Under the pieces are notes generated by a model. It did no database searches. It was not told the DNA's origin and worked only from the letters and a program-made list of their open reading frames with translations. Shown one piece after another: positions 1-8,432 of a DNA stretch of 64,000 bases. Position numbers and translations under genes: made by a program. Location: contig CAKSDE010000011.1 in NCBI GenBank assembly GCA_934444735.1, forward strand, positions 1 through 64,000. Direction: 5' to 3'. Each line of letters opens with the position of its first letter. Position 1 is the stretch's first letter. Source of the stretch: an uncultured Clostridia bacterium (lineage in GTDB: Bacteria > Bacillota > Clostridia > UBA1381).

Positions 1-2
1 AT

Positions 3-77
3 GCGGGAGTGGCTCAGTGGTAGAGCGTCACCTTGCCAAGGTGAACGTCGCGAGTTCGAATCTCGTCTTCCGCTCCA
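3..77 (+). tRNA. tRNA-Gly (GCC)
   Basis: A full cloverleaf folds here. The acceptor stem GCGGGAG pairs with CTTCCGC (one G-U pair), the anticodon arm CACCTT-GCC-AAGGTG carries anticodon GCC, the T-arm contains GTTCGAA, and the 3' end is encoded CCA. It begins two bases inside the window and is followed by a perfect 12-bp inverted repeat. Confidence 0.96.
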
Positions 78-83
78 TATAAT

Positions 84-117
84 ACAAAAGACGCTCACCA
101 TAAAAAGCGTCTTTTGT
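84..117 (+). terminator. Inverted repeat between the two tRNA genes
   Basis: ACAAAAGACGCT pairs perfectly with AGCGTCTTTTGT around a 10-nt loop. The T-rich 3' arm makes it terminator-like, although no long T-tract follows. It could instead be a processing spacer in a shared tRNA transcript. Confidence 0.6.
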
Positions 118-124
118 ACATTAC

Positions 125-198
125 GGCGCCATAGCCAAGTGGTAAGGCAGAGGTCTGCAACACCTTTACCCCCAGTTCAAGTCTGGGTGGCGCCTCCA
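125..198 (+). tRNA. tRNA-Cys (GCA)
   Basis: The acceptor stem GGCGCCA pairs with TGGCGCC. The anticodon arm AGGT-CTGCAAC-ACCT carries anticodon GCA. The T-arm has GTTCAAG, and CCA is encoded at the 3' end. A strong terminator hairpin follows immediately. Confidence 0.95.
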
Positions 199-199
199 A

Positions 200-230
200 A
201 AAATCCGCACACTAATGTGTGCGGATTTTT
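200..230 (+). terminator. Rho-independent terminator after tRNA-Cys
   Basis: A 13-bp stem (AAAATCCGCACAC / GTGTGCGGATTTT) with a 4-nt loop runs into a T-tract directly after the tRNA CCA end. Confidence 0.9.
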
Positions 231-442
231 ACTTATTACTTATTCATTCTTCACTTGAATTATATGTGCCGATTTTTTATGTAAAAATCAGCGCTCGCTC
301 ATGCCGATCCTTGTCCTTTACCGCAAAAGGGCGCGTCTGCGGCGCGGTCTGTATCTATAAAGTTCATCACGTCCGCTTGTTATTGATGTGAAGTCAATGC
401 CGGCGGATATTTTTTTTGATATACAAAAATCTAAATTTATTT

Positions 443-471
443 TTGACTTTTTTGTTTTCCGATTCGTCTAA
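443..471 (+). promoter_or_regulatory. Candidate ECF-type promoter of the sigma operon
   Basis: TTGAC at 443-447 and CGTCTA at 465-470 have the spacing and CGTC-type -10 seen in many ECF sigma promoters, and they lie about 60 bases before an ECF sigma gene. Autoregulation is an inference. The rest of 231-527 shows no gene or other element that I can support. Confidence 0.35.
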
Positions 472-527
472 TAAATGTAAAAGCTTTTACAATTGCCTGA
501 CATTGGCGGATAAAAGGAGGATTGGGT

Positions 528-992
528 TTGTACGAACTGTTCGAACAAAAGTATAAAGAATGTGAAAAATCTTTGTTTTTGGTGGCAATAGGTTATCTGC
601 ACAATACCGAGGACGCAAAGGATTGTGTACAGGAGGCTGTTTTGTCGGCTTTGAAATCATTTGATAAGCTGAAAAATAAGGAGTATTTCAAAACATGGCT
701 TACGCGTATTGTAATCAATAAAAGCAAGGATTTTATAAGAAAACGGAGATACACGGAGGAGCTGACGGACTCACTGAATGTGTTTTATGATATGCCGATG
801 GCAGAAATGAATATCGTGGATTGCATCTGCAAGATGAACCCGAAGACGTCCGTCTATATAACGCTTCGTTTCTATAATGAGATGACCTATGAGGAAATGG
901 CGCAGACTCTGAAACAGCCGCTTTCGACGGTAAAATACAAAACAAAAAAAGCATTATCGGAATTAAGAGAACATATGGAAGGAGATTTGTAA
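528..992 (+). CDS. ECF-type RNA polymerase sigma factor
   Basis: This 154-residue protein has the two-domain layout of sigma-70 ECF factors. Region 2 is at about residues 20-80 (CVQEAVLSALKSFDKL, then a TWLTRIVIN helix typical of region 2.4). Region 4 is at about 115-152, with a helix-turn-helix ending in STVKYKTKKALSELR. It should direct RNA polymerase to a small regulon that includes its own operon. I chose TTG at 528 because AAGGAGG ends at 520, giving a 7-base spacer; TTG at 522 would leave one base. The next gene starts directly after the stop codon, so the two are translationally coupled. The partner looks like its anti-sigma factor. The inducing signal cannot be read from the sequence. 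Confidence 0.88.
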   Translation: MYELFEQKYKECEKSLFLVAIGYLHNTEDAKDCVQEAVLSALKSFDKLKNKEYFKTWLTRIVINKSKDFIRKRRYTEELTDSLNVFYDMPMAEMNIVDCICKMNPKTSVYITLRFYNEMTYEEMAQTLKQPLSTVKYKTKKALSELREHMEGDL

Positions 993-1799
993 ATGAAAAT
1001 TTCTGATTTGGAAAAAAGATTGCAGAACCACGCGAAAGTCACGAAATCTGTTATAGCAGCTCCTTTCGATATAGAAAGTGAGGAAATAAAAATGTCAAAG
1101 AAAAATCATTACAATATAAAGCGCGCAGCGATTCTTGCGGCGGCAGCTATATGCTTAATCGGAACTACGGTTTTTGCGGCGGTTCGGCTTTTGAGCGCTG
1201 AAGATGTCGCAGATACATTCGGTGAAACAACGTTAGCTCAATATTTCAATGAACAGGGCGTATCTTACGGTACAGTTATGGACGGCGACTATAAAGCGAC
1301 TGTGCTGGGGATTGCCTCGGGTGAAAATTTGAGCAAATTTGAGTCGTCATCATGGGAGCTTTTCCCTGAAAAAACTTATGCGGTGGTTGCCGTTGAAAAA
1401 ACGGATGGCTCACCCATGAGCTTTGACGATCAAATATTGGTAACACCGCTGATTGAAGGACTGCGCCCGTGGGAATATAATATTTTCACTATGAACGGCG
1501 GTTATACGGCGGATATTATCGACGGCATTCTTTATCGCATAATCGAATTTGACAATATTGAATATTTTGCCGACAGAAACGTGTATATAGCGGTTCTCTC
1601 CGAGGCATTCCCGGACAACACCGCCTACTCCTTTGATGAAACAACGGGAGCTATCGCGCCGAAAGATGACTATAACGGCACAAATATTCTTATCAAGCTG
1701 GAGCTTGATAAATCAAAAGCAGATCCTAAAAAGGCTATGGAATATCTGAATAAACTAAATGAAGATATGTCTGACGGTGGCGAGGACACCCAAGACTGA
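993..1799 (+). CDS. Probable membrane anti-sigma factor (DUF4179-like)
   Basis: The 268-residue product has a cytoplasmic N-terminus of about 45 residues, one hydrophobic segment (about 46-68, alanine-rich) and an extracellular domain of about 200 residues. This is the usual layout of membrane anti-sigma factors encoded next to ECF sigma genes in Clostridia. It begins at the base after the sigma stop codon, with GGAAGGAG just upstream. The role would be to hold the sigma factor at the membrane until a signal releases it. There is no zinc-binding HxxxCxxC motif, so it is not a ZAS-type anti-sigma factor. The function is inferred from topology and position. A strong terminator follows. Confidence 0.7.
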   Translation: MKISDLEKRLQNHAKVTKSVIAAPFDIESEEIKMSKKNHYNIKRAAILAAAAICLIGTTVFAAVRLLSAEDVADTFGETTLAQYFNEQGVSYGTVMDGDYKATVLGIASGENLSKFESSSWELFPEKTYAVVAVEKTDGSPMSFDDQILVTPLIEGLRPWEYNIFTMNGGYTADIIDGILYRIIEFDNIEYFADRNVYIAVLSEAFPDNTAYSFDETTGAIAPKDDYNGTNILIKLELDKSKADPKKAMEYLNKLNEDMSDGGEDTQD

Positions 1800-1815
1800 T
1801 TGACGGATTTTGGCA

Positions 1816-1860
1816 GAGCCGAATGTAAAATGATTTCATTTTGCGTTCGGTTCTTTTTTT
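1816..1860 (+). terminator. Terminator of the sigma/anti-sigma operon
   Basis: GCCGAA and AAAATGA pair with TCATTTT and TTCGGT to form a long stem with a short loop, followed by TTCTTTTTTT. Confidence 0.85.
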
Positions 1861-1868
1861 ATTGAAAG

Positions 1869-1897
1869 TTGCTTTTTTATCGGGTGTATGTTATAAT
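1869..1897 (+). promoter_or_regulatory. Sigma-A-type promoter of the methyltransferase
   Basis: TTGCTT (1869-1874), a 17-bp spacer and TATAAT (1892-1897), about 30 bases before the start codon. Confidence 0.8.
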
Positions 1898-1926
1898 TAA
1901 AAAAGAAATTTAACGGAGGAAAGATT

Positions 1927-2529
1927 ATGTTTTGGGACAAGGCGGCATATGTATATGATATATTTGCCTATATTATAAACGGGAAAGTGAACAGGAAATT
2001 ATGCGAGGCGGTGGGGGCGGCTGTATCTTCCGCTGATGAGGTATTGGAATGTGCGTGCGGTACGGGACTTCTGAGCGGAGTTATTGCAGGAAGATGCAAA
2101 AGACTTGTTTCGACGGACTTTTCGCCAAATATGGTAAAAAAAGCGGAAAAGAAGTGCAGAAGGTATGCCAATGTGGAATTTAAGACGGGAAATATACTGC
2201 ACATTGAATATCCCGACGAAAGCTTTGACGCAGTTGTTGCCGCAAATGTGATTCATCTTTTGGACGATCCGTATAAGGCATTATCGGAGCTTGACAGAGT
2301 TTGCCGAAAGGGCGGAAAAATAATCATTCCAACCTACATGAACAAAAACGGTAAGGACAAAACAAGCTCTTTTTCGGACACTTTGGAAAAAGCGGGAGTC
2401 GATTTTAAAAGAGCGTTTACCTTGGATTCGTATAAAAAATTCTTTGAAAATGCAGGGTACAGTGATGTCAGCTACATATTATGCCACGGAAGAGTCCCGT
2501 GTGCGACAGCGATAATCAGAAAGCAATAA
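1927..2529 (+). CDS. Class I SAM-dependent methyltransferase
   Basis: This 200-residue protein has a Rossmann-type methyltransferase core. Motif I is VLECACGTGLLS (about residues 38-49), an acidic end of strand 2 follows (STDFSPNMV), and motif IV is FDAVVAANVIHLL (about 100-112). It resembles the Methyltransf_11 / UbiE group of small-molecule methyltransferases, but the substrate cannot be deduced. It has its own promoter and a terminator on each side, so it is monocistronic. Motif I has cysteine where many homologues have DVGCGTG; this is a common variation and the glycine loop is intact. Confidence 0.85.
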   Translation: MFWDKAAYVYDIFAYIINGKVNRKLCEAVGAAVSSADEVLECACGTGLLSGVIAGRCKRLVSTDFSPNMVKKAEKKCRRYANVEFKTGNILHIEYPDESFDAVVAANVIHLLDDPYKALSELDRVCRKGGKIIIPTYMNKNGKDKTSSFSDTLEKAGVDFKRAFTLDSYKKFFENAGYSDVSYILCHGRVPCATAIIRKQ

Positions 2530-2555
2530 AAACCGCCGATTACGGCGGTTTTTAT
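2528..2555 (+). terminator. Terminator after the methyltransferase
   Basis: AAAACCGCCG / CGGCGGTTTTT hairpin with a T-tract at the end of the gene. The 236 bases that follow, up to the next gene, hold only a short open stretch (about 2600-2668) that might be a gene remnant. Confidence 0.85.
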
Positions 2556-2791
2556 TGCTTATGTATAGCCTAAAAAGCACATATACAAATACAGGCAAAC
2601 GGTTTTGTGCATATTGATGAAAAAGAGGGAATCATACTTTGGTATGACGACAAAAATGAAAATAAATGATATAATCATTCTACATACTTATGTGTAAACG
2701 GAGCGTGTTGCCTATGAAATGATATAAGACCGAAAATACGGGTTCGGTTAAAGGAAGTAAGCTGAAATATTTTTTTGAAAGGAAGAATGAA

Positions 2792-4236
2792 ATGCAAAAA
2801 AGAATTTTGAGTATGCTTCTCAGAATGACAATGCTTTTCGGATTGATTCCGATAAGTGCGGCGGCAGAAGAAGAGGACAGCGGCGAGGTAATTGTGCAGG
2901 AAATCAAAGAGAAAACGGAAGAAACGGAGACTGTCGGCGAGCAGGCGCAGGAACCGGAGATTGCGCTTTTTTCAAGCAGCGATACGCAGACTGAAAGCTC
3001 GGTTGTCGAAGTAAAAATCGGCAAAGAGGTCAAATATTATGACGACATTTTAGAGGCGTTTTCTGATGCACAGCAGGGTACAAGCGAAAGCCTGCCGGCT
3101 GAAATGAAGCTTCTTAAAAATGTAGAAGTTACACCGGGAGATACCTAGGGGGACAGTATTATCCTTTTAAGGAGCGGCTACATTATTTTCGATCTTAATG
3201 AGTATGAACTCAAAACCACATATTCGACCAAACACCGTTTTATCGATATCGGTAACGGTGCAACGTTTATTGTCCGCCGTTCGGGGGGAGTGGCCGTTCA
3301 ATACAAGAATCATATTTTACGGCAAGGAAGAAAATTTAATTGTGATTTACTGCAAAGGCGGTAACTTTATTCTGGAGAGCGGAACAATCAATGAGGACTC
3401 CAGTACATATCGTCCCGATAAAGCGGCGGCAATTTATGCCGATGCCGACAGTAATGTTGAAATCAGAGGCGGACAGGTACAGAGCCACACAAGCGGTATT
3501 CATGTTGCAGGGAATGCGAAGGTGAATATTTTAAATGTGGATGAAGTATTCGGAAGCAGTCAAGCCTTGCTTGTGGATTATCAGGATAATCCTGCCGTAG
3601 CACTCAAAGGTGGAGTGTTTTACAGCCGGGGTACTGCTATGATCAAGCTTATAAACACACCCGAAAATGTGAATGTTAAAAGCATATTGGCACCGTATTG
3701 CCATTATGCCGAGTCTGATAAAAGCAAACTGACGGTGGAGGATAATGCCACCGAAATCAGCAAAGTTGAGGTTGTAAGACCGCCGTTTAGATCTGAATTT
3801 ATATTTGGAATTAATAGCATTATTTACAGTCCGAGCGCAACGCTGAATTTAGAGGCACTCTGCGAGGCTAATAATTCTTACACTGGCGAATTTACGTATC
3901 AATGGTATAAAAAACGGCGCTGTGATTGCAGGCGCAAACAGCGCCAAATACACCGAAACAGGCTTGAGCGCGGGAACATATAAATATGAATGTGTCATCA
4001 CGCGTGAGGGTTACTCAAAAACTGTAGAAGCCAATGTATACGTTAATAAGGCAAATCTCACAGCGGAGGATTATACAGCCCCTGAGGCGATTGAGAAACT
4101 TGAATACAGCGGTGATGAACAGGCGCTGATTAAGGAAGGCTCTGCCAATATCGGTACGATGAAGTATCGCCTCGGCGCGGACGTTGAATGGTTCGAAACG
4201 GATAAAAAGGCAGTTATAACAAAGCCGATAGAGTAA
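2792..4236 (+). pseudogene. Broken surface-protein gene (beta-helix plus Ig-like)
   Basis: Three consecutive reading frames make one protein if three lesions are repaired. The first piece (from 2792) has a signal peptide and an acidic linker. It meets an in-frame TAG at 3146-3148, yet the same frame stays protein-like afterwards (GDSIILLRSGYIIFDLNEY). Near the run GGGGGG at about 3284-3289 the coding frame shifts to one that continues as a glycine/asparagine-rich parallel beta-helix-like region to about 3905. A second shift at a run of six A (about 3909-3914) leads to an Ig-like region (GAVIAGANSAKYTETGLSAG) ending at 4236. The N-terminal pattern (V-x-V-x-x-G, then YY-x-x-I-x-x-A) matches the intact 1911-residue protein at 38990, so this is probably a dead paralogue. 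The end is abrupt and abuts a dispersed repeat. Sequencing error at the homopolymers cannot explain the amber codon. Confidence 0.75.
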
Positions 4237-4239
4237 ATA

Positions 4240-4447
4240 AAGGGGATGTAAAAAAACTCCGGAACGCAAGAAAAGAAACAAAATACACATATTATAGGGA
4301 ATATAATTTTTCGTGGAATGATTTCTTTTCTTGCTATCAACAAACTTCGCCACTTGGCGTACCATTGTACGCCGTCGGGTAACCCAAAGCTTTAGCTTTG
4401 GCTCAGTTTGTTAATTCCAAAGCTTTTTTCCTATCCCCTAAAAAGCA
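4240..4447. repeat. Composite dispersed palindromic repeat, copy 1
   Basis: The block starts with an A-rich segment containing ACTCCGGAAC and CAAGAAAAGAAA, and ends with AATTCCAAAGCTTTTTTCC. The same start and end occur at 29657-29730, but there they are contiguous; here 133 bases (4279-4411) lie between them. The insert carries the palindromic module of 4332-4411. A 12-bp perfect inverted repeat (4267-4278 with 4322-4333) spans the junction. No coding potential was seen. Confidence 0.75.
4332..4411 (+). repeat. Palindromic module (second copy inverted at 11818)
   Basis: About 80 bases with nested perfect hairpins: GGCGTAC-CATT-GTACGCC and CCAAAGCT-TT-AGCTTTGG, bounded by ACAAAC and GTTTGT. 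The reverse complement of 11818-11893 matches it over most of its length, so it is a dispersed element in opposite orientations. Confidence 0.85.
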
Positions 4448-4490
4448 AAGGCTGTAAAAAAATCAATTGATTTTTTTACGGCCCATTTTT
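4448..4490 (+). terminator. Terminator hairpin with AATCAATTGATT core
   Basis: GGCTGTAAAAAAATCA pairs with TGATTTTTTTACGGCC. Related hairpins with the same core follow the repeat at 29731 and the SLH gene at 34452, so the terminator seems to be part of the dispersed element. Confidence 0.8.
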
Positions 4491-4517
4491 TATTAAATAA
4501 GAAAATGGTAAAATTTG

Positions 4518-4546
4518 TTGATTTTTGGGTAAATGTATGTTAAAAT
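4518..4546 (+). promoter_or_regulatory. Promoter of the gene at 4582
   Basis: TTGATT (4518-4523), a 17-bp spacer and TAAAAT (4541-4546), 35 bases before the start codon. Confidence 0.6.
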
Positions 4547-4581
4547 ATAGTTAAATATATATTTTTTGAAAGGGTGTTTTT

Positions 4582-5187
4582 ATGTTGGGTGATTTAGAAA
4601 AGCATACCGAAGAGAAAAGTGAAAAAATTAAAGAGAGTAAAAGACAGGGAGAAAAAATAACAAAACTTATTGCGGTGATTGCTTTGGTATGTATTGCGGC
4701 AATAGTAATTTTTGTGTGGGGAAATTTTAAGAATAGTAAAGAAAAAGCACGTGAGGCCTCTTTGTATGATATAGTTATAGACCATAGTTTATCCAATGTT
4801 GTTATTGATGAACTGGATAAAAGATATAATGCTAAGTTTTTAAATGGAGATGAAATAAAAAATATAATTATTGGATCGTGGTTTGCCCGTATGAATGAGG
4901 ATCCGCATTGGTTATTAACATTCAATGCTGATGGGACAATTGAACAGCGCGACAGATTATCAAACGAATGGGATTTGACAAATAACGATGTTAAATGGAC
5001 TGTTGAAAACGATGAACTAAAAATTGAAACGGTATATGCAATGGACGGAAGCAGCAACGTAGAAAACTATAAACTTCTTTGCATTTCAGATGACATTTTG
5101 ATTTTATATAATCCGGATTCGGAATATATCGAATTTGTGTATATACGTCAAAACAGCAAATGGGCAGATAAATGTGGAATACAGTAA
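4582..5187 (+). CDS. Hypothetical membrane-anchored protein, lipocalin-like C-terminus
   Basis: This 201-residue protein has a charged cytoplasmic N-terminus (about 1-27), one transmembrane segment (about 28-46) and an extracellular region. From about residue 93 the pattern GSWFARMN, WLLTFNADGTIE, KWTVENDELKI resembles small bacterial lipocalin-like beta-barrel domains, which are read as strands with a G-x-W start. I do not recognise the family with certainty. It has its own promoter, AAGGGTG before the ATG, and a terminator, so it is a single-gene unit. It is more A+T-rich than its neighbours, which could mean a different history. Confidence 0.7.
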   Translation: MLGDLEKHTEEKSEKIKESKRQGEKITKLIAVIALVCIAAIVIFVWGNFKNSKEKAREASLYDIVIDHSLSNVVIDELDKRYNAKFLNGDEIKNIIIGSWFARMNEDPHWLLTFNADGTIEQRDRLSNEWDLTNNDVKWTVENDELKIETVYAMDGSSNVENYKLLCISDDILILYNPDSEYIEFVYIRQNSKWADKCGIQ

Positions 5188-5212
5188 AAAAGGGGCATAA
5201 GCCCCTTTTTAG
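5186..5212 (+). terminator. Bidirectional terminator
   Basis: AAAAAAGGGGC-ATAA-GCCCCTTTTT lies between the convergent genes ending at 5187 and 5213 and would work on both strands. Confidence 0.9.
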
Positions 5213-6745
5213 TTAGCAAAACGGAATAATAAGCTTTTGCCCGACATTGATGCTGTTTTCGTCCTTGATATTGTTCTGCTCCACAAGCTCGGAAACCGAA
5301 ACGGAGTAGCGCTTTGCGATCTGCCAGAGCGTATCGCCGGGCTGCACGAAGTATATCACAATGCCGCTTTCCTTACTGCTCTCGCAGATTGTACAGTCGG
5401 AAATTATATTGATTTCTTTCTTTTCAAAAAGGCGGTAGGAAATTGTAAGTGTGCATTTTAACTCGACTTCGTTCGCCATATTCAGGTTAAATCCCGTATG
5501 ATCGCATGAAATATCGACTGCTGCCGAGAGATCGCTTGATGCATCGGGAATATCGAGCGCAAATTGCAGCGGAATATCCTTTTTAAAGCTATAGACCGGG
5601 ATTTGCGGATTATCCGAAATATAGAGAACGTATACGTCGAGCGTGCCTTCGATAAAAAGCTTGCCGTTTTCGACTGTCGTTTTCGTTATACTTGGGCGCG
5701 CAACGATATTGTAGACCGAGGCTATTTGCGGGAGCTTTTTATCGGGCGCAATTACTTCGGTAACGGTGTACTGATTCTTGTCGGCGGCGATGATATTGTC
5801 AAAGGCGAGCGTATCGTATACCATGTCGGTATGACAGCCGGGGCAGAAACAGTCTTTCATAATTTTCACCTGATTGGTGCTGCGCGAACGTATCACCGCA
5901 CAGGCGGTAATATCAAAGTCGATAATGCGCATATCGCCGTCAGAGTCGGCGCAAAGTGCATATTCATAGTCGCCGAGGCGGTATTCGACGCTGCATGGTG
6001 TATCTTCTTCAAGCTCGAAAATTTCGGCAATTTCGGTAAAGGGGAATACACCCTCGATGGAATTGACCGCACCGTCGGTATCGGTATAAAGTGCGCACAG
6101 GTTGAAATTACCCTTTATGACAGCTTTTCCTGTGATAGCCTTTACCTCGCTGTCGGATATGGTTATGTCAAGCTTTAAAAGCTCCGCGGCGGGCAATTTT
6201 TCGGCTGAAAGCTCGAATCGGTCGCGCATGGTGAATGATGTTTCCTCAAATGTATTGAGTTTGCTTGTGGATATGTTCTCATAAATTGCCTCGGTGTTTT
6301 CATTGTCGGTCCCCGAAACGATGTTCACGCTTTTGTTTTCAAATACGGTGTAATTCAGCACCACTGCTGTTTTGATGTTGAGCTTTCTTGAATTGAGCAT
6401 GGTAAACTCAACGCGCTCGATGTCCGATACGACATCAAAGAGTGCGTTTTCGGGGATTGTCTTTTTGTCAAACGAATGTGAGAAAGTTGCCTCGGAGGTG
6501 ATGCTCTTTATCGGGCAGGTGTCATTTTCGGGAATGTAGAGAATGTTATATTTTAACATACCCGAAACTTTTATGTGCGAATCGCGGACTTCTTTGGAGG
6601 TTATTGAGGAGACCGCGTCCACCTGGAGTATCTTTAAGATGTCGGGCTTGACGTCCGGCACAATAACGTCACTGTCGGAGTAGGTTGTTTCTTTTTCCTT
6701 GATTTTTGTTTCGGTGATTTCCAGATTTTCTTTTAAAAGTTCCAT
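5213..6745 (-). CDS. sipL: SipL-like spore coat morphogenetic protein (DUF3794 + LysM)
   Basis: The 510-residue protein has two or three repeated beta-rich DUF3794 (SPOCS) segments, for example VPDVKPDILKIL near the N-terminus and IIAADKNQYTVTEVIAPDKK in the middle. It ends in a C-terminal LysM domain (YFVQPGDTLWQIAKRYSVSV to QKLIIPFC). This is the architecture of SipL, which in clostridia ties SpoIVA to the forespore surface and is needed for coat assembly. LysM would act as a binding module. I chose ATG at 6745, since AAAGGA sits 9 bases upstream; a TTG at 6754 would have no spacer. It implies that the organism makes endospores. No sporulation promoter was assigned. Confidence 0.85.
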   Translation of the reverse strand: MELLKENLEITETKIKEKETTYSDSDVIVPDVKPDILKILQVDAVSSITSKEVRDSHIKVSGMLKYNILYIPENDTCPIKSITSEATFSHSFDKKTIPENALFDVVSDIERVEFTMLNSRKLNIKTAVVLNYTVFENKSVNIVSGTDNENTEAIYENISTSKLNTFEETSFTMRDRFELSAEKLPAAELLKLDITISDSEVKAITGKAVIKGNFNLCALYTDTDGAVNSIEGVFPFTEIAEIFELEEDTPCSVEYRLGDYEYALCADSDGDMRIIDFDITACAVIRSRSTNQVKIMKDCFCPGCHTDMVYDTLAFDNIIAADKNQYTVTEVIAPDKKLPQIASVYNIVARPSITKTTVENGKLFIEGTLDVYVLYISDNPQIPVYSFKKDIPLQFALDIPDASSDLSAAVDISCDHTGFNLNMANEVELKCTLTISYRLFEKKEINIISDCTICESSKESGIVIYFVQPGDTLWQIAKRYSVSVSELVEQNNIKDENSINVGQKLIIPFC

Positions 6746-6807
6746 TTTGATCAATCCTTTCTTTTAATGTGCAAATTAAAAGGAATACAAAAAATAATTC
6801 CTTTTTA

Positions 6808-6845
6808 AATAAAAAAGTGTTCATAGCAAATACTATGAACACTTT
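6808..6845 (-). terminator. Terminator of rhaB
   Basis: A 13-bp perfect stem (AAAGTGTTCATAG / CTATGAACACTTT) followed on the minus strand by a T-tract, just after the kinase stop codon. Confidence 0.9.
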
Positions 6846-6863
6846 GGTTTAAATATTCTTAAA

Positions 6864-8348
6864 TCAGTTGGATTTTGTTATTTTTTTCCAGTTATCGTAA
6901 GCCTTATCCCAAGCGTCTGAATCGACAGGAGTATATTCGGCGATATCGAATGAGTTTTTAACAACTTTTCTGCCCTCGGAAAGGTCAGCAATAGCACCGC
7001 AGGCAATTGCCTGAACAACAACGTTTCCTATGCTTGTAGCCTCGACAGGACCTGCATGGACTGTGCGCTTTGTAGCGTTTGCGGTGAATTGGCAGATCAT
7101 TTTATCCTTGATTCCGCCGCCGACAATGTTTATAACGCTGTATTTTTTGCCGGTAACCTCTTCCATGCCCTCAACCGTTTCGCGATACTTAAATGCCAAA
7201 CTCTGTGCGATACATCTGATGATCTCGCCCTTTGTTTCGGGCACTTTCTGACCTGTCATTTTGCAGTATTCTCTTATGCGCTTGGGCATATTGCCGGGAG
7301 TCTGGAATGCCGGGTAGTCGGGGTTTATAAATGATTCAAACGGAGTTGCCGCATTTGCCTGCTGCTCTAAGTCGTTAAAACTCAAAACCTCGCCCTCGCG
7401 TTCCCACTGGCGCTTTGATTCCTGGATAAGCCAAAGCCCCATGATGTTTTTCAAAAAGCGTATCGTCTTATTCACACCGCCCTCGTTTGTGAAGTTGTGT
7501 TTTAAAGCATCGGGGGTGATTTGCGGCTCTTTTAGCTCAACGCCCATAAGCGACCATGTTCCGCTCGATATGTAGATGAAATCGTCCTGATCGACAACCG
7601 GAACGGACGCAACGGCAGAGCCTGTATCATGAGATGCAACCGCATACACCGGTATCTCGCCGACTCCGAGTTCTTCAGCAAGTTCAGGCTTTATTTTACC
7701 CACCAAGTTTCCCGGATATATTGTTTCGGGGAAGATGTCGGACGGGATACCCATTTTGTCGAGCAGATCCGTTGCCCATTTGTGATTTTTTGAGTCGAAC
7801 ATCTGCGAGGTTGATGCGATTGTATATTCGTTCTTTTTAATGCCTGTCAGGAAGAAGTTGAATAAATCAGGCATGAAAAGAAGTGTTTTTGCATTGTTTA
7901 GCGCCGAGTCGTCGGAGAGCTTTGCCGAAAGCAGCTGGAAAAGGGTATTGAACCAGTTAAACGCAATACCTGTTTTATTGAAGATTTCCTCTTTCGGAAC
8001 AATCTCAAATGCCTTATCGTACATTCCGTCGGTTCTGGTATCTCTGTAGTGATAGGGGTTTCCCAGCAGCTTGTCGTTTTTGTCCAAAAGACCGTAGTCA
8101 ACGCCCCATGTGTCAATTCCGATACCGTCAAGATCGCCGTCGCCCGAATTGGCGCACTTTAAAATGCCCTGCTTTATTTCATGGAAAAGCCTTAAAACGT
8201 CCCAGAAAAAGCCGCCGTTTACCAAAACGGGATCGTTTGAGAATCTGTGTTTTTCCTCCAATGTGATTTTTTCGCCATCAAATTTTGCAAGCATTGCACG
8301 TCCGCTTGATGCGCCGAAGTCAAATGCCAAGAATTTATAAGTTTTCAT
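6864..8348 (-). CDS. rhaB: Rhamnulokinase
   Basis: This 494-residue FGGY-family sugar kinase begins with LAFDFGASSGRAML, the phosphate-1 signature typical of L-rhamnulose kinases. GIDTWGVDYGLLDK, ASHDTGSAVASVP and a C-terminal VVGGGIKDKMICQ segment also match RhaB, and the length is normal. RhaB phosphorylates L-rhamnulose at O-1 in the cytoplasm. The isomerase and aldolase of the pathway are not adjacent, so the rest must be encoded elsewhere. The gene sits with its own terminator about 4 kb from a uronic-acid glycan operon; rhamnose from plant rhamnogalacturonans would fit both. Another deoxy sugar (fuculose) is a less likely substrate. Confidence 0.9.
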   Translation of the reverse strand: MKTYKFLAFDFGASSGRAMLAKFDGEKITLEEKHRFSNDPVLVNGGFFWDVLRLFHEIKQGILKCANSGDGDLDGIGIDTWGVDYGLLDKNDKLLGNPYHYRDTRTDGMYDKAFEIVPKEEIFNKTGIAFNWFNTLFQLLSAKLSDDSALNNAKTLLFMPDLFNFFLTGIKKNEYTIASTSQMFDSKNHKWATDLLDKMGIPSDIFPETIYPGNLVGKIKPELAEELGVGEIPVYAVASHDTGSAVASVPVVDQDDFIYISSGTWSLMGVELKEPQITPDALKHNFTNEGGVNKTIRFLKNIMGLWLIQESKRQWEREGEVLSFNDLEQQANAATPFESFINPDYPAFQTPGNMPKRIREYCKMTGQKVPETKGEIIRCIAQSLAFKYRETVEGMEEVTGKKYSVINIVGGGIKDKMICQFTANATKRTVHAGPVEATSIGNVVVQAIACGAIADLSEGRKVVKNSFDIAEYTPVDSDAWDKAYDNWKKITKSN

Positions 8349-8432
8349 TTTATCACTCCATTTTTTTAGTCTATGTGTTAATTATATACAAAAAATACCG
8401 ATATGTCAAGACAAATCGGCATTTTCTGTGTT

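Noticed and set aside
2600..2668. Short open stretch reading GFVHIDEKEGIILWYDD before the broken surface gene
   Set aside because: It is only about 22 codons, with no start or ribosome site. It may be a gene tail remnant but cannot be supported.
5564..6178. Plus-strand ORF of 204 codons opposite sipL
   Set aside because: The opposite frame encodes a full DUF3794 plus LysM protein with a ribosome site.
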